From: JACKCP01 sp034007295
GTDB lineage: Bacteria; Desulfobacterota; Desulfobacteria; Desulfobacterales; JACKCP01
Direction: 5' to 3'
NCBI GenBank assembly: GCA_034007295.1
Contig: JAVERC010000058.1
Location: 1 to 17,933 of the forward strand
Length of the DNA stretch: 17,933 bases
The notes under the pieces are model-generated. The model had not been told where the DNA came from, did no database searches, and saw only the letters and a list, made by a program, of their open reading frames with translations. Position 1 is the first letter of the stretch, and the number at the start of each line of letters is the position of its first letter. Of this stretch, positions 7,074 through 14,926 are shown piece by piece. The position numbers and the translations under genes are program-made.

Positions 7074-8546
7074 TTAAATCTGCTTTGTCATTTCATCCAT
7101 TGCAGCTGCAATTGAGGCAAGTTTTTCTGATAAACCCAAAATACTTTCAAGTTCCTTTTCAACATTTAAAACTGACAATGCAAGATTTCCTGCTCCAGAA
7201 GCTATATGCTCACTTTTATCTGCTGAATCAGAAGTAATAACAGAAATATTTTCTACAATCTCACTTTGGGAAGTAAGAGTCTGATAAATAAATTCCTGGA
7301 GACTGCTTATGCTTTTGATTATATTTTCAATTTCAAGGTTTTTATCAACAACCTTTTTAACCGTATTATTATTAGTGTTAATACGAAGATTAATTTCCTG
7401 GGTTGCATCTTTTGTTTTTACTGAAAGAGCTTTAATTTCAGACGCAACAACAGCAAATCCTCTGCCTGCTTCCCCTGCTCTTGCAGATTCTATTGTTGCA
7501 TTGAGTGCAAGAAGATTTGTTTGTTCTGAAATATCTTTTATAAGCTCAGTTACCTGCTCAATCTCTTTGCTGCTCTGGCTTAATTCTTCTATTAAATCAG
7601 CAGCTTCTCTTGTTTCTATTACAGCTTTTTCTGCAACTCCAGATGCATTTTGAACTTTGCCAAGAACCTCTTTCAAAGACAAGGCTGACTTTTCAAGGGA
7701 AGATGCAATATTTTGAAAATTTGAATTTATTTCAGCTGTATTTTCTGAAACAATTTTGCTTTCCTCAGCAGCCTTTTTAAAATCCTTTGAAATAAAATTA
7801 CTGCTTTTATTGAGTTCTACAGAACGGGTATTCAATTCATTTGACTGATCTGAAATAAGTTCAAAGGCAGTTTTAAGCGTTTTGGTTGTATTTTCAAGTT
7901 CATCCTGGGATTTAAGCTGTTCTTGTGCAATTTTTTTCTGATTTTCAAGTGCTTGTGCCTGCTCTAACTGTGCTCTGAGCCTGTCTTTTTCTATCATATA
8001 CAAAAGAATACACACCGCAAGGAGCTGCTTAATATAATTACCTGAATTAAAAGATAAAATTTCATCTGAATTATAATTCAGAGCATTATATTGCATAATT
8101 TCTGCTGCCATGGATTTTAAAAACAAAATCTGCATCACAACAAGAATTGTCCAAAATATTGTACTTTTATATCCTGCAAGAAAAAGGCAGATTAGTGGAA
8201 TTGCTATCATCCAGTAGATAGATGAAGAATGAATTCCGCCAGTCAAAAAATTGTATACTGTCATATAAATATATAATGTTAAAAATATTATTGTGGTTGT
8301 AATATTTAATGAACGGGTAAATTTTAAAATAAAAGTGCTTAGAAGCAAAAAAAACATTGTAAAAAGAATATTTATAATTAAAAGAGATTCACCTTCCTTA
8401 ATCCATTTTATTGCAGTAACAGCAAAAAAAGGCAGAAGCAAAATACAAGATGTAACACAAAGTCTTGCTCTTCTGTTAATCTGCAGGTCATGGGTTAACT
8501 CTTCCGGAACAAACCAGCCTACAAAATTTGTAAAAAAATTTCCCAT
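7074..8546 (-). CDS. Methyl-accepting chemotaxis protein with multi-helix membrane sensor
   Basis: A 490-residue chemoreceptor or MCP-like signalling protein. About six transmembrane helices sit in the first 185 residues (roughly 28-47, 55-75, 82-101, 109-124, 130-147, 172-184) with only short loops, so the sensor is membrane-embedded and not a periplasmic ligand domain. A basic patch and a Gln-rich coiled coil (187-215) replace a HAMP domain, none of which I can see. The signalling domain contains the conserved hairpin tip around residues 335-373 (ISEQTNLLALNATIESARAG, then GRGFAVVASEI), which binds CheA/CheW. It ends without a C-terminal receptor-tethering pentapeptide. AAGGTG lies 8 bases before ATG. 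No other chemotaxis gene is in the window, so its signalling partners are unknown. Confidence 0.92.
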   Translation of the reverse strand: MGNFFTNFVGWFVPEELTHDLQINRRARLCVTSCILLLPFFAVTAIKWIKEGESLLIINILFTMFFLLLSTFILKFTRSLNITTTIIFLTLYIYMTVYNFLTGGIHSSSIYWMIAIPLICLFLAGYKSTIFWTILVVMQILFLKSMAAEIMQYNALNYNSDEILSFNSGNYIKQLLAVCILLYMIEKDRLRAQLEQAQALENQKKIAQEQLKSQDELENTTKTLKTAFELISDQSNELNTRSVELNKSSNFISKDFKKAAEESKIVSENTAEINSNFQNIASSLEKSALSLKEVLGKVQNASGVAEKAVIETREAADLIEELSQSSKEIEQVTELIKDISEQTNLLALNATIESARAGEAGRGFAVVASEIKALSVKTKDATQEINLRINTNNNTVKKVVDKNLEIENIIKSISSLQEFIYQTLTSQSEIVENISVITSDSADKSEHIASGAGNLALSVLNVEKELESILGLSEKLASIAAAMDEMTKQI

Positions 8547-8604
8547 GAAATCACCTTAATCAGTTATGGTTAAAAATTTTTGCAACAAAAACATTGTTCT
8601 TTCA

Positions 8605-8634
8605 AATATACATTCTTTTTACATTCTTTTTCAA
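8605..8634 (-). promoter_or_regulatory. Possible promoter of the chemoreceptor gene, with an 11-bp tandem duplication
   Basis: On the minus strand, TTGAAA (8629-8634) and TATATT (8605-8610) lie 18 bases apart. The spacer is made by a perfect tandem duplication of ACATTCTTTTT (8610-8620 and 8621-8631, plus-strand reading). Confidence 0.4.
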
Positions 8635-8681
8635 GATACAAACAAAAATATATAGATAAATCCAATTAATTAATAACTAAT

Positions 8682-8701
8682 ACTGATTCAAAAAAATCAG
8701 T
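8682..8701 (-). terminator. Weak hairpin at the end of the cation transporter gene
   Basis: ACTGATT (8682-8688) and AATCAGT (8695-8701) pair over a 6-base loop and overlap the stop codon at 8697-8699. There is no good T-tract on the minus strand, so termination is uncertain. Confidence 0.3.
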
Positions 8702-9602
8702 CTGTTATATCAGGTTCCATAAAACTCCATTTAATTTCAGGAAAATTTGATTTTATGTTTTTTTCAAGCTCATTTATATTTTCACAGGCCTTTTCAAAAT
8801 CACTTCCAGACACAAGTCTTAATTTACAGGCAAGCATAATATATGGACCCACCTGAATTGTTATCAGATGATACACCTCTTCTACATATTTATTTTCAAG
8901 AATAATTTTTGTTAATTCTTCCTTTATTTCAGGATCAGCAGAACTTCCAATAAGAAGCTTTTTCATTCGTATTATAAGAAAAAATGAAACAAAAATCAGA
9001 ATAACTCCAATGGAAATGGAACCTGCTGCGTCAAACACAGGGTTATCAAAAATATATGCAAGCATTAAAAACACAAATGCAGTGACAAGACCAAGAACAG
9101 CAGCACTGTCTTCACCAAGCACAACAAGAAGCTCAGAATTTCTTGTATTTTTAATCCATTGAAAAAATTTTTTTTGTTTTCTTACTTTTTTAATTTCAAC
9201 AAGAGCACCATAAAGACTGAAGCATTCAAGAACTATTGAAAATCCAAGCACAAGAAGTGCTACCCAGACCATTTTTACAGGCTCCGGAGAATGGAGTTTA
9301 TGAATACCTTCATAAATTGAAAAAAGCCCTCCCATGGAAAATAAAAGCATTGCAACAATAAAACTCCAGAAATAAACAACTTTTCCATAGCCAAGGGGAT
9401 GATTCTCATCCGCTGCCATGGTTGAACGCTTCATTCCAACAAGAAGAAGAACCTGATTTGTACAGTCAGCTAAAGAATGAATTGTTTCTGCAAGCATACT
9501 TCCTGACTTTGTTATTACAGCTGCAGTTCCTTTGGCTGCTGCAATTCCTAAATTTGCTCCAAGAGCATATAAAATTGCCCTGGTTGATTCATGTGATGAC
9601 AT
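8697..9602 (-). CDS. Cation diffusion facilitator transporter, ZnT9 (SLC30A9)-like
   Basis: A 301-residue inner-membrane divalent metal/proton antiporter of the CDF family. The TM2 metal site is HSLAD (His42, Asp46). The TM5 site reads LGEDSAAVLG (Glu164, Asp165) in place of the usual HxxxD. Together with HPLGYGKVVYFWSF (68-81) this marks the ZnT9-like subgroup rather than YiiP/CzcD types. Six hydrophobic helices are visible, and a C-terminal cytoplasmic domain (about 220-301) ends at WSFMEPD. The usual export substrates of the family are Zn, Fe, Co, Ni or Mn; the subgroup substrate cannot be predicted here. GGAG precedes the ATG. It starts 57 bp after the sigma-54 activator gene on the same strand and may be co-transcribed with it, placing a metal transporter beside the nickel genes. 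Confidence 0.9.
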   Translation of the reverse strand: MSSHESTRAILYALGANLGIAAAKGTAAVITKSGSMLAETIHSLADCTNQVLLLVGMKRSTMAADENHPLGYGKVVYFWSFIVAMLLFSMGGLFSIYEGIHKLHSPEPVKMVWVALLVLGFSIVLECFSLYGALVEIKKVRKQKKFFQWIKNTRNSELLVVLGEDSAAVLGLVTAFVFLMLAYIFDNPVFDAAGSISIGVILIFVSFFLIIRMKKLLIGSSADPEIKEELTKIILENKYVEEVYHLITIQVGPYIMLACKLRLVSGSDFEKACENINELEKNIKSNFPEIKWSFMEPDITD

Positions 9603-9659
9603 AGTTTTTCTCCAGAATTTTAAAATTTGTAACTGCTCAGTTTAAAATACAAACTACTG

Positions 9660-11198
9660 CTAATTTATAAAAATTGAATACTTTCTTATTTTTCCTCTAA
9701 GAGTTGAGGGATTAAGCCCCAAAAGTTTAGCTGCACCGTCTTTTCCCTCTATTTTTCCTTTTGTGATTTCAAGAGCCTGTCTGATATGGCCTGTTATTAC
9801 ATCATCTAGGGTTTTAAAGCTGTTATCAGAAATTTTTGCATCTTTTTGTATTTCACCTGTCTTTGATAAATCTAAAAAAGAAATATTTTTCCCACCTGAA
9901 GTTATAAGCTTTCTTTCGATTATATTCATAAGCTCCCTGATATTTCCAGGCCATGAATATGAAAGAATGTTATTGATTGAAACCTCATCAATTTCAGGAA
10001 TTTCATCAATATGAAGTTCTTTGCATTTTTCAGAAAGAAAATAATAAAAAAGGTCTAAAATATCTCTTTTTCTGGTTCTTAAAGGAGGAATATGAAGTGG
10101 AAATACATTTAATCTGAAATATAAATCCTCCCTGAATTTTTTATTTTTTACAAGTCCCAAAAGATTTGAATTTGTTGCGGCAATTATTCTTACATCAGCA
10201 CTTATCTCTCTTGTTCCCCCAACCCTTCTGAACTTTTTTTCCTGAATTATCCTTAAAAGCTTTACCTGAGCAGAAAGGGATAATTCTCCAAGTTCATCAA
10301 GAAAAACTGTTCCTTTGTCAGCCTGCTCAAAATATCCTCTTTTTGTTGAAAAAGCACCGGTAAAAGCACCTTTTTCATATCCAAAAAGCTCACTTTCAAT
10401 AAGATTTTCAGGAATTGCACCGCAGTTTACACAAACCATAGGCTCACTTTGTCTTTTTGAAAGCCTGTGAATTTCATGTGCAATAAGTTCTTTTCCTGTT
10501 CCTGTCTCACCTGTGATAAGAACAGGAGAAGAAAGGGGAGCAACCTGATTTACTAAAAAATCTATTTCCTTTAAGTCTTTGTTTCTTCCTATTATTTTCT
10601 GGCCTTCATGACCAAGTCTTTTGCTCAGATTCTTATTGAGCTGAATAAGTATCTGGTTTTTATTTAAAATATCCTTGTGATGAATCATATTCAGCAAAGC
10701 ATTTGTAAGCGGCCTTGCAATTTTTTCAAAAAGTCTTGCATGAAAACTTGTGTACATCTCAGGTTCAAGGCTTACAATACTGAAACACCCTGCATGAAAT
10801 TCAGAAATTAAAGGGGTAAGCGTAATTGTTGAAAAAGGCTTGTCAATTTTAAAAATTGTATCAGAAACAAGCTCCCTGTGGTTTTTTACAACAGACTGAA
10901 TAATTGGACTTTTTGTACTGTTATTTGTAATTGTTGCCTTGTTTACCACAAATCTTTTAAGCTCTGTTTCAGCTTCCTTATCAAGTTTTACCCTTTCATC
11001 AACTATATTTCCGCCTGAAAGTGTTGCAGAGGCAAAATATCTTAATTCCTTTTCACTGCGGTTAAAAATTCCCATGTGAAAATTATCTGCCGGAAAAAAT
11101 TCTCTTATAAGAACAAAGGCATCATAAATTACTTGTTCTGCATCAAGTCTTGTATAAAGTGTATGGGTGATTTCTTCTATAAATTTTTTTTCGTTCAA
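9660..11198 (-). CDS. GAF - AAA+ - Fis sigma-54-dependent transcriptional activator (FhlA-like architecture)
   Basis: A 512-residue bacterial enhancer-binding protein. Residues about 10-165 look like a GAF-type sensor domain (FFPADNFHMGIFN). The AAA+ domain has Walker A TGETGTGKE (229-237), the sigma-54 contact loop GAFTGA (277-282), Walker B GTVFLDELGEL (296-306) and the sensor region RIIAATN. The C-terminal Fis-type helix-turn-helix lies at about 465-510 (GKDGAAKLLGLNPSTLRGKI). GAFTGA is intact, so it should activate sigma-54 promoters. The start codon is TTG; the nearest in-frame Met is residue 42, which would cut the GAF domain, so TTG is preferred, with AGG upstream. It is divergent from hypA, where a sigma-54-like promoter lies, so control of the hyp block is the most likely job. 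The ligand is unknown; formate in FhlA is only an analogy. Confidence 0.92.
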   Translation of the reverse strand: MNEKKFIEEITHTLYTRLDAEQVIYDAFVLIREFFPADNFHMGIFNRSEKELRYFASATLSGGNIVDERVKLDKEAETELKRFVVNKATITNNSTKSPIIQSVVKNHRELVSDTIFKIDKPFSTITLTPLISEFHAGCFSIVSLEPEMYTSFHARLFEKIARPLTNALLNMIHHKDILNKNQILIQLNKNLSKRLGHEGQKIIGRNKDLKEIDFLVNQVAPLSSPVLITGETGTGKELIAHEIHRLSKRQSEPMVCVNCGAIPENLIESELFGYEKGAFTGAFSTKRGYFEQADKGTVFLDELGELSLSAQVKLLRIIQEKKFRRVGGTREISADVRIIAATNSNLLGLVKNKKFREDLYFRLNVFPLHIPPLRTRKRDILDLFYYFLSEKCKELHIDEIPEIDEVSINNILSYSWPGNIRELMNIIERKLITSGGKNISFLDLSKTGEIQKDAKISDNSFKTLDDVITGHIRQALEITKGKIEGKDGAAKLLGLNPSTLRGKIRKYSIFIN

Positions 11199-11216
11199 TT
11201 CACAACCTGTTAAATT

Positions 11217-11273
11217 TGACAGTTTTTACCATATAAAACAACTCACCCGTCTTATATGACAGATTTATGGTAA
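11217..11273 (+). promoter_or_regulatory. Candidate enhancer (activator-binding) sites upstream of hypA
   Basis: TGACAG occurs twice, at 11217-11222 and 11257-11262, exactly 40 bases apart. TTACCATA (11226-11233) and TATGGTAA (11266-11273) form a perfect inverted repeat. The sites lie about 40-100 bp upstream of the sigma-54-like promoter in the divergent gap, where an enhancer-binding protein would sit. The assignment is inference. Confidence 0.4.
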
Positions 11274-11313
11274 GATATAAATAAAAATAAGCTTTTTCCA
11301 AAGCTTTTACAGG

Positions 11314-11329
11314 TGGCATGGATTTTGAT
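11314..11329 (+). promoter_or_regulatory. Sigma-54 (-24/-12) type promoter before hypA
   Basis: TGGCAT (11314-11319), five bases, then TTGAT (11325-11329). The -24 GG is intact and the spacing is right, but the -12 GC reads GA. Predicted transcription would begin near 11341, leaving about 20 nt containing AAGGA before the hypA ATG. It is adjacent to a divergent sigma-54 activator gene. Confidence 0.5.
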
Positions 11330-11360
11330 AACAATAACAAAACAAAATAAGGATTTAAAA

Positions 11361-11714
11361 ATGCACGAACTGCCCCTTACAAACAAAATACTTGAAACAG
11401 CAATTGATTTTGCAGAAAAAAACAATGCAGTTCAAATTCAGGAAATAAATCTTTTGATAGGAGAATTAAGCGATATTGAAGAACACTGGCTGAATCATTA
11501 TTTCAAATATATTTCCAAAGATACAATTGCAGCAGATGCAAACCTTAAAATCACAAAAGTAAATATAAAATGGCTTTGTCTTAATTGTTTTTTTGAGTTT
11601 GACGGAGACAAAAAATCAGACAAACCGCCAAAATGCCCAAAATGCCAGGAAACAAAAAATCTGGAACTTATAAACGGAAGAGAATTTATAATAGAATCAA
11701 TTGGAATAATTTAA
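11361..11714 (+). CDS. hypA: Hydrogenase/urease nickel incorporation protein HypA
   Basis: A 117-residue HypA. It begins MHELPLT, so the nickel-binding His2 and the adjacent Glu3 are at the expected N-terminal positions. The structural zinc site is CLNC (about 73-76) and CPKC (about 92-95). The protein hands nickel to the large subunit of [NiFe] hydrogenase together with HypB. An upstream in-frame GTG at 11313 would add 16 residues, but it would bury the His2 motif, and the stretch overlaps the sigma-54-like promoter. The ATG at 11361 with AAGGA upstream is therefore chosen, and it gives the normal family length. hypB starts 10 bases after the stop. Confidence 0.93.
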   Translation: MHELPLTNKILETAIDFAEKNNAVQIQEINLLIGELSDIEEHWLNHYFKYISKDTIAADANLKITKVNIKWLCLNCFFEFDGDKKSDKPPKCPKCQETKNLELINGREFIIESIGII

Positions 11715-11724
11715 GGGGGAATAA

Positions 11725-12393
11725 ATGAGCGAATTTAAACTTATCAAAGTTAAAGAAGGAATTTTATCTGAGAACGACAAAAAAGCAGGAGATTTAAGAC
11801 AAAAACTTAAAAAGGAAAACAAATACCTTATAAATCTAATGGCATCGCCCGGAGCCGGAAAAACAAGCTCCATTTTAAAAATTGCACAAAATCTGAATAA
11901 AAATATCAGACTTGCAGTAATTGAAGCAGATATTGACTCAAGTGTTGATGCAGAAAAAATGTCAGAAAACAATATTTCCACAGTTCAGTTGAGCACAGGA
12001 GGATTCTGTCATCTTGATGCAGAAATGGTAATTCAGGGACTTGAGGAGGTAGTAAAGGAAAATCCGGACCTCATAATAATTGAAAATGTGGGAAACCTTG
12101 TATGCCCTGCGGAATTTGACACAGGAGCACATTCAAACATAATGATTCTGAGCGTTCCCGAAGGCGATGACAAACCTCTTAAATACCCCCTTATTTTTTC
12201 AGTATGCGAACTCTTGATAGTAAACAAGACAGATATGATTGAACTTACTGACTTTAATCTTGAAGAACTTGAAAAAAGAGCAAAAAAAGTAAATCCAAAA
12301 ATTGAAATAATTCCTGTATCTGCAAAAACAGGCAAGGGTTTTGAAAAGGTTGCATCCTGGATTGAACAAAAAATTCAAAAAACAAGGGGTTAA
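11725..12393 (+). CDS. hypB: Hydrogenase nickel incorporation GTPase HypB
   Basis: A 222-residue SIMIBI-class GTPase that drives nickel delivery from HypA to the hydrogenase. The P-loop is ASPGAGKT (40-47), the metal/dimer site is STGGFCHLDA with Cys95 and His96, then comes ENVGNLVCPAEFD with Cys127, followed by EGDDKPLKYP, the guanine motif NKTD (167-170) and VSAKTGKG. The N-terminus lacks both the His-rich nickel store and the CCxxC high-affinity site seen in some HypB proteins, so metal storage must be elsewhere. A GGGGGA ribosome site overlaps the end of hypA. The next gene starts 2 bases after the hypB stop, indicating tight translational coupling. Confidence 0.94.
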   Translation: MSEFKLIKVKEGILSENDKKAGDLRQKLKKENKYLINLMASPGAGKTSSILKIAQNLNKNIRLAVIEADIDSSVDAEKMSENNISTVQLSTGGFCHLDAEMVIQGLEEVVKENPDLIIIENVGNLVCPAEFDTGAHSNIMILSVPEGDDKPLKYPLIFSVCELLIVNKTDMIELTDFNLEELEKRAKKVNPKIEIIPVSAKTGKGFEKVASWIEQKIQKTRG

Positions 12394-12395
12394 AT

Positions 12396-13475
12396 ATGGC
12401 AGATTTATATGAAGCACTTAGAAAAAGACTTGATTCCATGTCAACAGGATATCCTGTTACAAAGTCAAAGCAGGAAATTGCAATCTTAAAATCTCTTTTT
12501 TCAGAAAATGAAGCAAAGCTTTTTCTTGATATGACAGTTTTTCCTGAAACTCCGGTTCAGGCAGGTGAAAGACTTGGAAAAAATCCCGCAGAGCTTGAGC
12601 AGGAACTTGAAGCAATGGCAAAAAAAGGACTTTTAATGAGAGTCAGGTCAAAAGGAAATGTAATGTATTCCATTCTGCCCTTTCTTGTAGGAATCATGGA
12701 GTTTCAGGTTAAAAGACTTGAACACGACAAAGAGCTTGCAAAACAGATTGCAGTTTATGGGATTGAAGGATTTTTCCAGTCTCTTCAAAGCCTTGAAACC
12801 CCTCACCAGAGAACTGTTCCGGTTCACAGGGATTTAGTTGAAAAATGGCCTGTTGCACCTTTTGATGATGTTATTTCCATCCTTGAAAAACAAAAAAGAA
12901 TTGCTGTTGCACCCTGCGTATGCCGCACAATGACAAAATCACTTGGTATTCAAAAATGCGGCAAGCCAGTTGAAACCTGTATGATGTTTGGGAAGGGAGC
13001 AGACTATTATGTGGAAAACAAAATGGGAAGATATATTTCACTTGACGAGGCTTTTTCAATTATAAAAAGAAGCGATGATGCAGGACTTGTTCTTCAGCCT
13101 TTAAATGCAAAAGATGCCGGAGCCGTATGTTCATGCTGCGGAGACTGCTGCGGAATGATGCTTTCCACAAAAATGCAGCCAAAACCATCTTTAATGACAA
13201 GAAGCTCTTATTTTGCAGTTGTAAACAATGAAGAATGCATTGGATGCGGTCTTTGCACTGAAAGATGCCAGATGGAAGCTGTAAATATTATTGATGAAAA
13301 GGCTGTAATTGACCTTGACAGGTGTATTGGCTGCGGACTTTGTGTAACAAAATGCCCGACTGATGCAGTAAGTCTTGAAAAGAAAAAGGATGAAGACCTT
13401 TATGACCCGCCCCAAAACCATATGGCAATGTTCATGAGAATGGCAAGGGACAGAGGACTTCTTCAGAAAAGATAA
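12396..13475 (+). CDS. Winged-helix-like / cysteine-rich / 2x[4Fe-4S] ferredoxin protein in the hyp operon
   Basis: A 359-residue cytoplasmic iron-sulfur protein. Residues about 36-90 look like a winged-helix domain (FSENEAKLFLDM, QAGERLGKNPAELEQELEAM, then GLLMRVR). The middle region carries extra cysteines: CVC (174, 176), Cys188, Cys195 and a tight cluster CSCCGDCC (245-252). The C-terminus holds two classical [4Fe-4S] motifs, CIGCGLCTERC (281-291) and CIGCGLCVTKC (310-320). Proteins of this architecture are usually annotated only as 4Fe-4S binding protein, and I know of no proven function. It is coupled to hypB (2-base gap) with AAGGGG upstream. Possible roles are a redox- or Fe-S-sensing regulator, or an electron carrier serving the hydrogenase; both are inference. 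Confidence 0.85.
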   Translation: MADLYEALRKRLDSMSTGYPVTKSKQEIAILKSLFSENEAKLFLDMTVFPETPVQAGERLGKNPAELEQELEAMAKKGLLMRVRSKGNVMYSILPFLVGIMEFQVKRLEHDKELAKQIAVYGIEGFFQSLQSLETPHQRTVPVHRDLVEKWPVAPFDDVISILEKQKRIAVAPCVCRTMTKSLGIQKCGKPVETCMMFGKGADYYVENKMGRYISLDEAFSIIKRSDDAGLVLQPLNAKDAGAVCSCCGDCCGMMLSTKMQPKPSLMTRSSYFAVVNNEECIGCGLCTERCQMEAVNIIDEKAVIDLDRCIGCGLCVTKCPTDAVSLEKKKDEDLYDPPQNHMAMFMRMARDRGLLQKR

Positions 13476-13548
13476 ATAATTGGAGTGCCGGCAGACTTTT
13501 TATGTTTAAAGCCAAAAATTTACAAAACCATATAAACAGAGGTATAAA

Positions 13549-14412
13549 ATGCATTTACCAGATTCATTGATAACCACAGCAATCTGTCCTGTTACACTTG
13601 CAGCAGGAATTGGAACAATTGCCTATGCAGTCAGAAAAAGTTTAAAAAACAAAGAACAAATGAAAAAAGCTGATTTTATATCAGTAACAGCCCTTATTTT
13701 TGCACTTCAAATGCTTAATTACCCCATAGGAAGCGGAGTTTCAGGACATTTTGTGGGAGCTTTTCTTGCGGTCGGAGCTTTGGGACTTAATTTCGGACTT
13801 TTGTCCATGGCCGCTGTTCTTGCAGTTCAGGCTACAATTTTTGGAGACGGAGGAATACTTGCCTTTGGAGCCAATTTTATCTGCATGGGTATTGTCCCGG
13901 GTCTTATTGCCCACTTTTCAATAAACTATATCAAAAACCTCAGCTTAAAGGAAATACGCTTTCCTCTTTTTGGACTTGGAGCTTATGTTTCTGTTTTAGC
14001 AGCTTCATTTGTATGCGGACTTATAATATCTCCGTTTGCAGATTCAGCTGTTCTTACATCAAAAACAATGATTCTTGTTCATTCAAAAATTGCTGTTGGA
14101 GAAGCCATTCTTACTGCGTTTTTACTATGGAGAATTATTGAAGGAAAAAACAGAATAAAAGAAGCAGCCATATATACAATACTTGCTGCTTTTGTTTCTC
14201 CTTTTGCATCGTCTTTTCCGGACGGACTTGAATACAGCGTAGAGCATATTCTAAAAATAAAAACAGGATTTGAGTCAATTATAAGCGGAATTATTCCGGA
14301 TTATTCTTTTCCGCTTTTAAATTCACCATATTTTTCAACCCTTGCAGCTGCTCTTGCAGGAATTCTTGCAATAACAGCATTAAGCATGGTTTTTTCCAGG
14401 AAAAAAATTTAA
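13549..14412 (+). CDS. NikM/CbiM-type ECF transporter S component with PDGLE tail
   Basis: A 287-residue membrane protein that binds and passes Ni2+ or Co2+. It starts MHLPDS, so the metal-ligating His2 is in place. The SGHFVGAF motif (His67) and a third conserved-type His (HSK, about 178) complete the likely site, and FGDGGILAFGAN (98-109) is characteristic. Many hydrophobic helices cover residues 10-30, 45-60, 68-95, 105-125, 140-162 and 175-196. The C-terminal part has SSFPDGLEYS (221-230), the hallmark of NikN/CbiN, so this is an M-N fusion like NikMN. AGAGGT precedes the ATG. The ATPase and T components are not in the window. Its place 73 bp after the hyp block argues for nickel. Confidence 0.88.
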   Translation: MHLPDSLITTAICPVTLAAGIGTIAYAVRKSLKNKEQMKKADFISVTALIFALQMLNYPIGSGVSGHFVGAFLAVGALGLNFGLLSMAAVLAVQATIFGDGGILAFGANFICMGIVPGLIAHFSINYIKNLSLKEIRFPLFGLGAYVSVLAASFVCGLIISPFADSAVLTSKTMILVHSKIAVGEAILTAFLLWRIIEGKNRIKEAAIYTILAAFVSPFASSFPDGLEYSVEHILKIKTGFESIISGIIPDYSFPLLNSPYFSTLAAALAGILAITALSMVFSRKKI

Positions 14413-14419
14413 AAACCTG

Positions 14420-14449
14420 CCCTGTCAGCTGAACTTTTAACTGACAGGG
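14420..14449. terminator. Bidirectional terminator between convergent genes
   Basis: CCCTGTCAG (14420-14428) and CTGACAGGG (14441-14449) form a perfect 9-bp stem with a 12-base loop, 7 bases after the transporter stop. On the minus strand the stem is followed by GGTTTTTAAATTTTTTT, a good T-tract. On the plus strand the tract is weaker. Confidence 0.75.
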
Positions 14450-14467
14450 TAAAATTTAAATTGAGTT

Positions 14468-14908
14468 TCAGGACTTATCAACCGGCCATAAGGCAAGCCC
14501 GGTTTCCTTGTCAAATTCCCTTGAAAGTTTGTTCCCATCAAACTTCTCAATTATGTATTCGCATGCAAACACAATTGTTTCGGGAAAAAGATGACCTCCC
14601 AGGGCTTTTCCTGATTTATCAGAAAGAGTGACATGGCAGTGAACCATTGTTTTACCGTCTTTCAAGGAAACATTGCCTGTAAGATTTAAAAGCTCCATTG
14701 GCTCATTAATAATATGGTCTTCATATTCAAATTTGTCTGTATTGTAATATCCGAGAACTGCTTTTTTAACTGCTCCAATGGCAGTTATTTTTCCAAGTGT
14801 TATACTTTTTTCTTCACAGATTTTTGTAAGCTCCATAAGAAGGTCGCATCCATGACTCAGCCTTCCCATATAAACAGCTTTTGATTCTACACTCTGAACA
14901 AGGGACAT
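14468..14908 (-). CDS. PPC (DUF296) domain protein
   Basis: A 146-residue protein made of one PPC/DUF296 domain. Residues 16-20 give the RLSHG motif, 39-53 the GKITAIGAVKKAVLG motif, and HCHVTLSD...LGGHL (90-107) supplies three histidines (90, 92, 106) typical of the metal-bound trimer. In plants the domain occurs in AT-hook DNA-binding proteins. Bacterial single-domain forms have no settled function and may be metal-dependent regulators or enzymes. An in-frame TTG at 14923 would add five residues, but the ATG at 14908 has AAAGGAG at ideal spacing and is chosen. The strong hairpin 14927-14969 ends immediately before this ribosome site, so the gene may depend on read-through or on a promoter further upstream. 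Confidence 0.85.
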   Translation of the reverse strand: MSLVQSVESKAVYMGRLSHGCDLLMELTKICEEKSITLGKITAIGAVKKAVLGYYNTDKFEYEDHIINEPMELLNLTGNVSLKDGKTMVHCHVTLSDKSGKALGGHLFPETIVFACEYIIEKFDGNKLSREFDKETGLALWPVDKS

Positions 14909-14926
14909 TTTATCTCCTTTCAATAT

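Noticed and set aside
11313..11360. GTG-initiated extension of hypA by 16 residues
   Set aside because: It would displace the essential N-terminal His2-Glu3, and the stretch overlaps the sigma-54-like promoter; the ATG at 11361 has a ribosome site and gives the normal length.
12033..12439. Minus-strand open frames opposite hypB
   Set aside because: Shadows of hypB and the start of the next gene; no independent support.
13476..13548. Riboswitch (cobalamin or Ni/Co) before the NikM/CbiM gene
   Set aside because: The gap is only 73 bp, with no conserved box or convincing multi-stem fold.
14909..14923. TTG start for the DUF296 gene
   Set aside because: The extension would translate through the Shine-Dalgarno AAAGGAG that serves the ATG at 14908.
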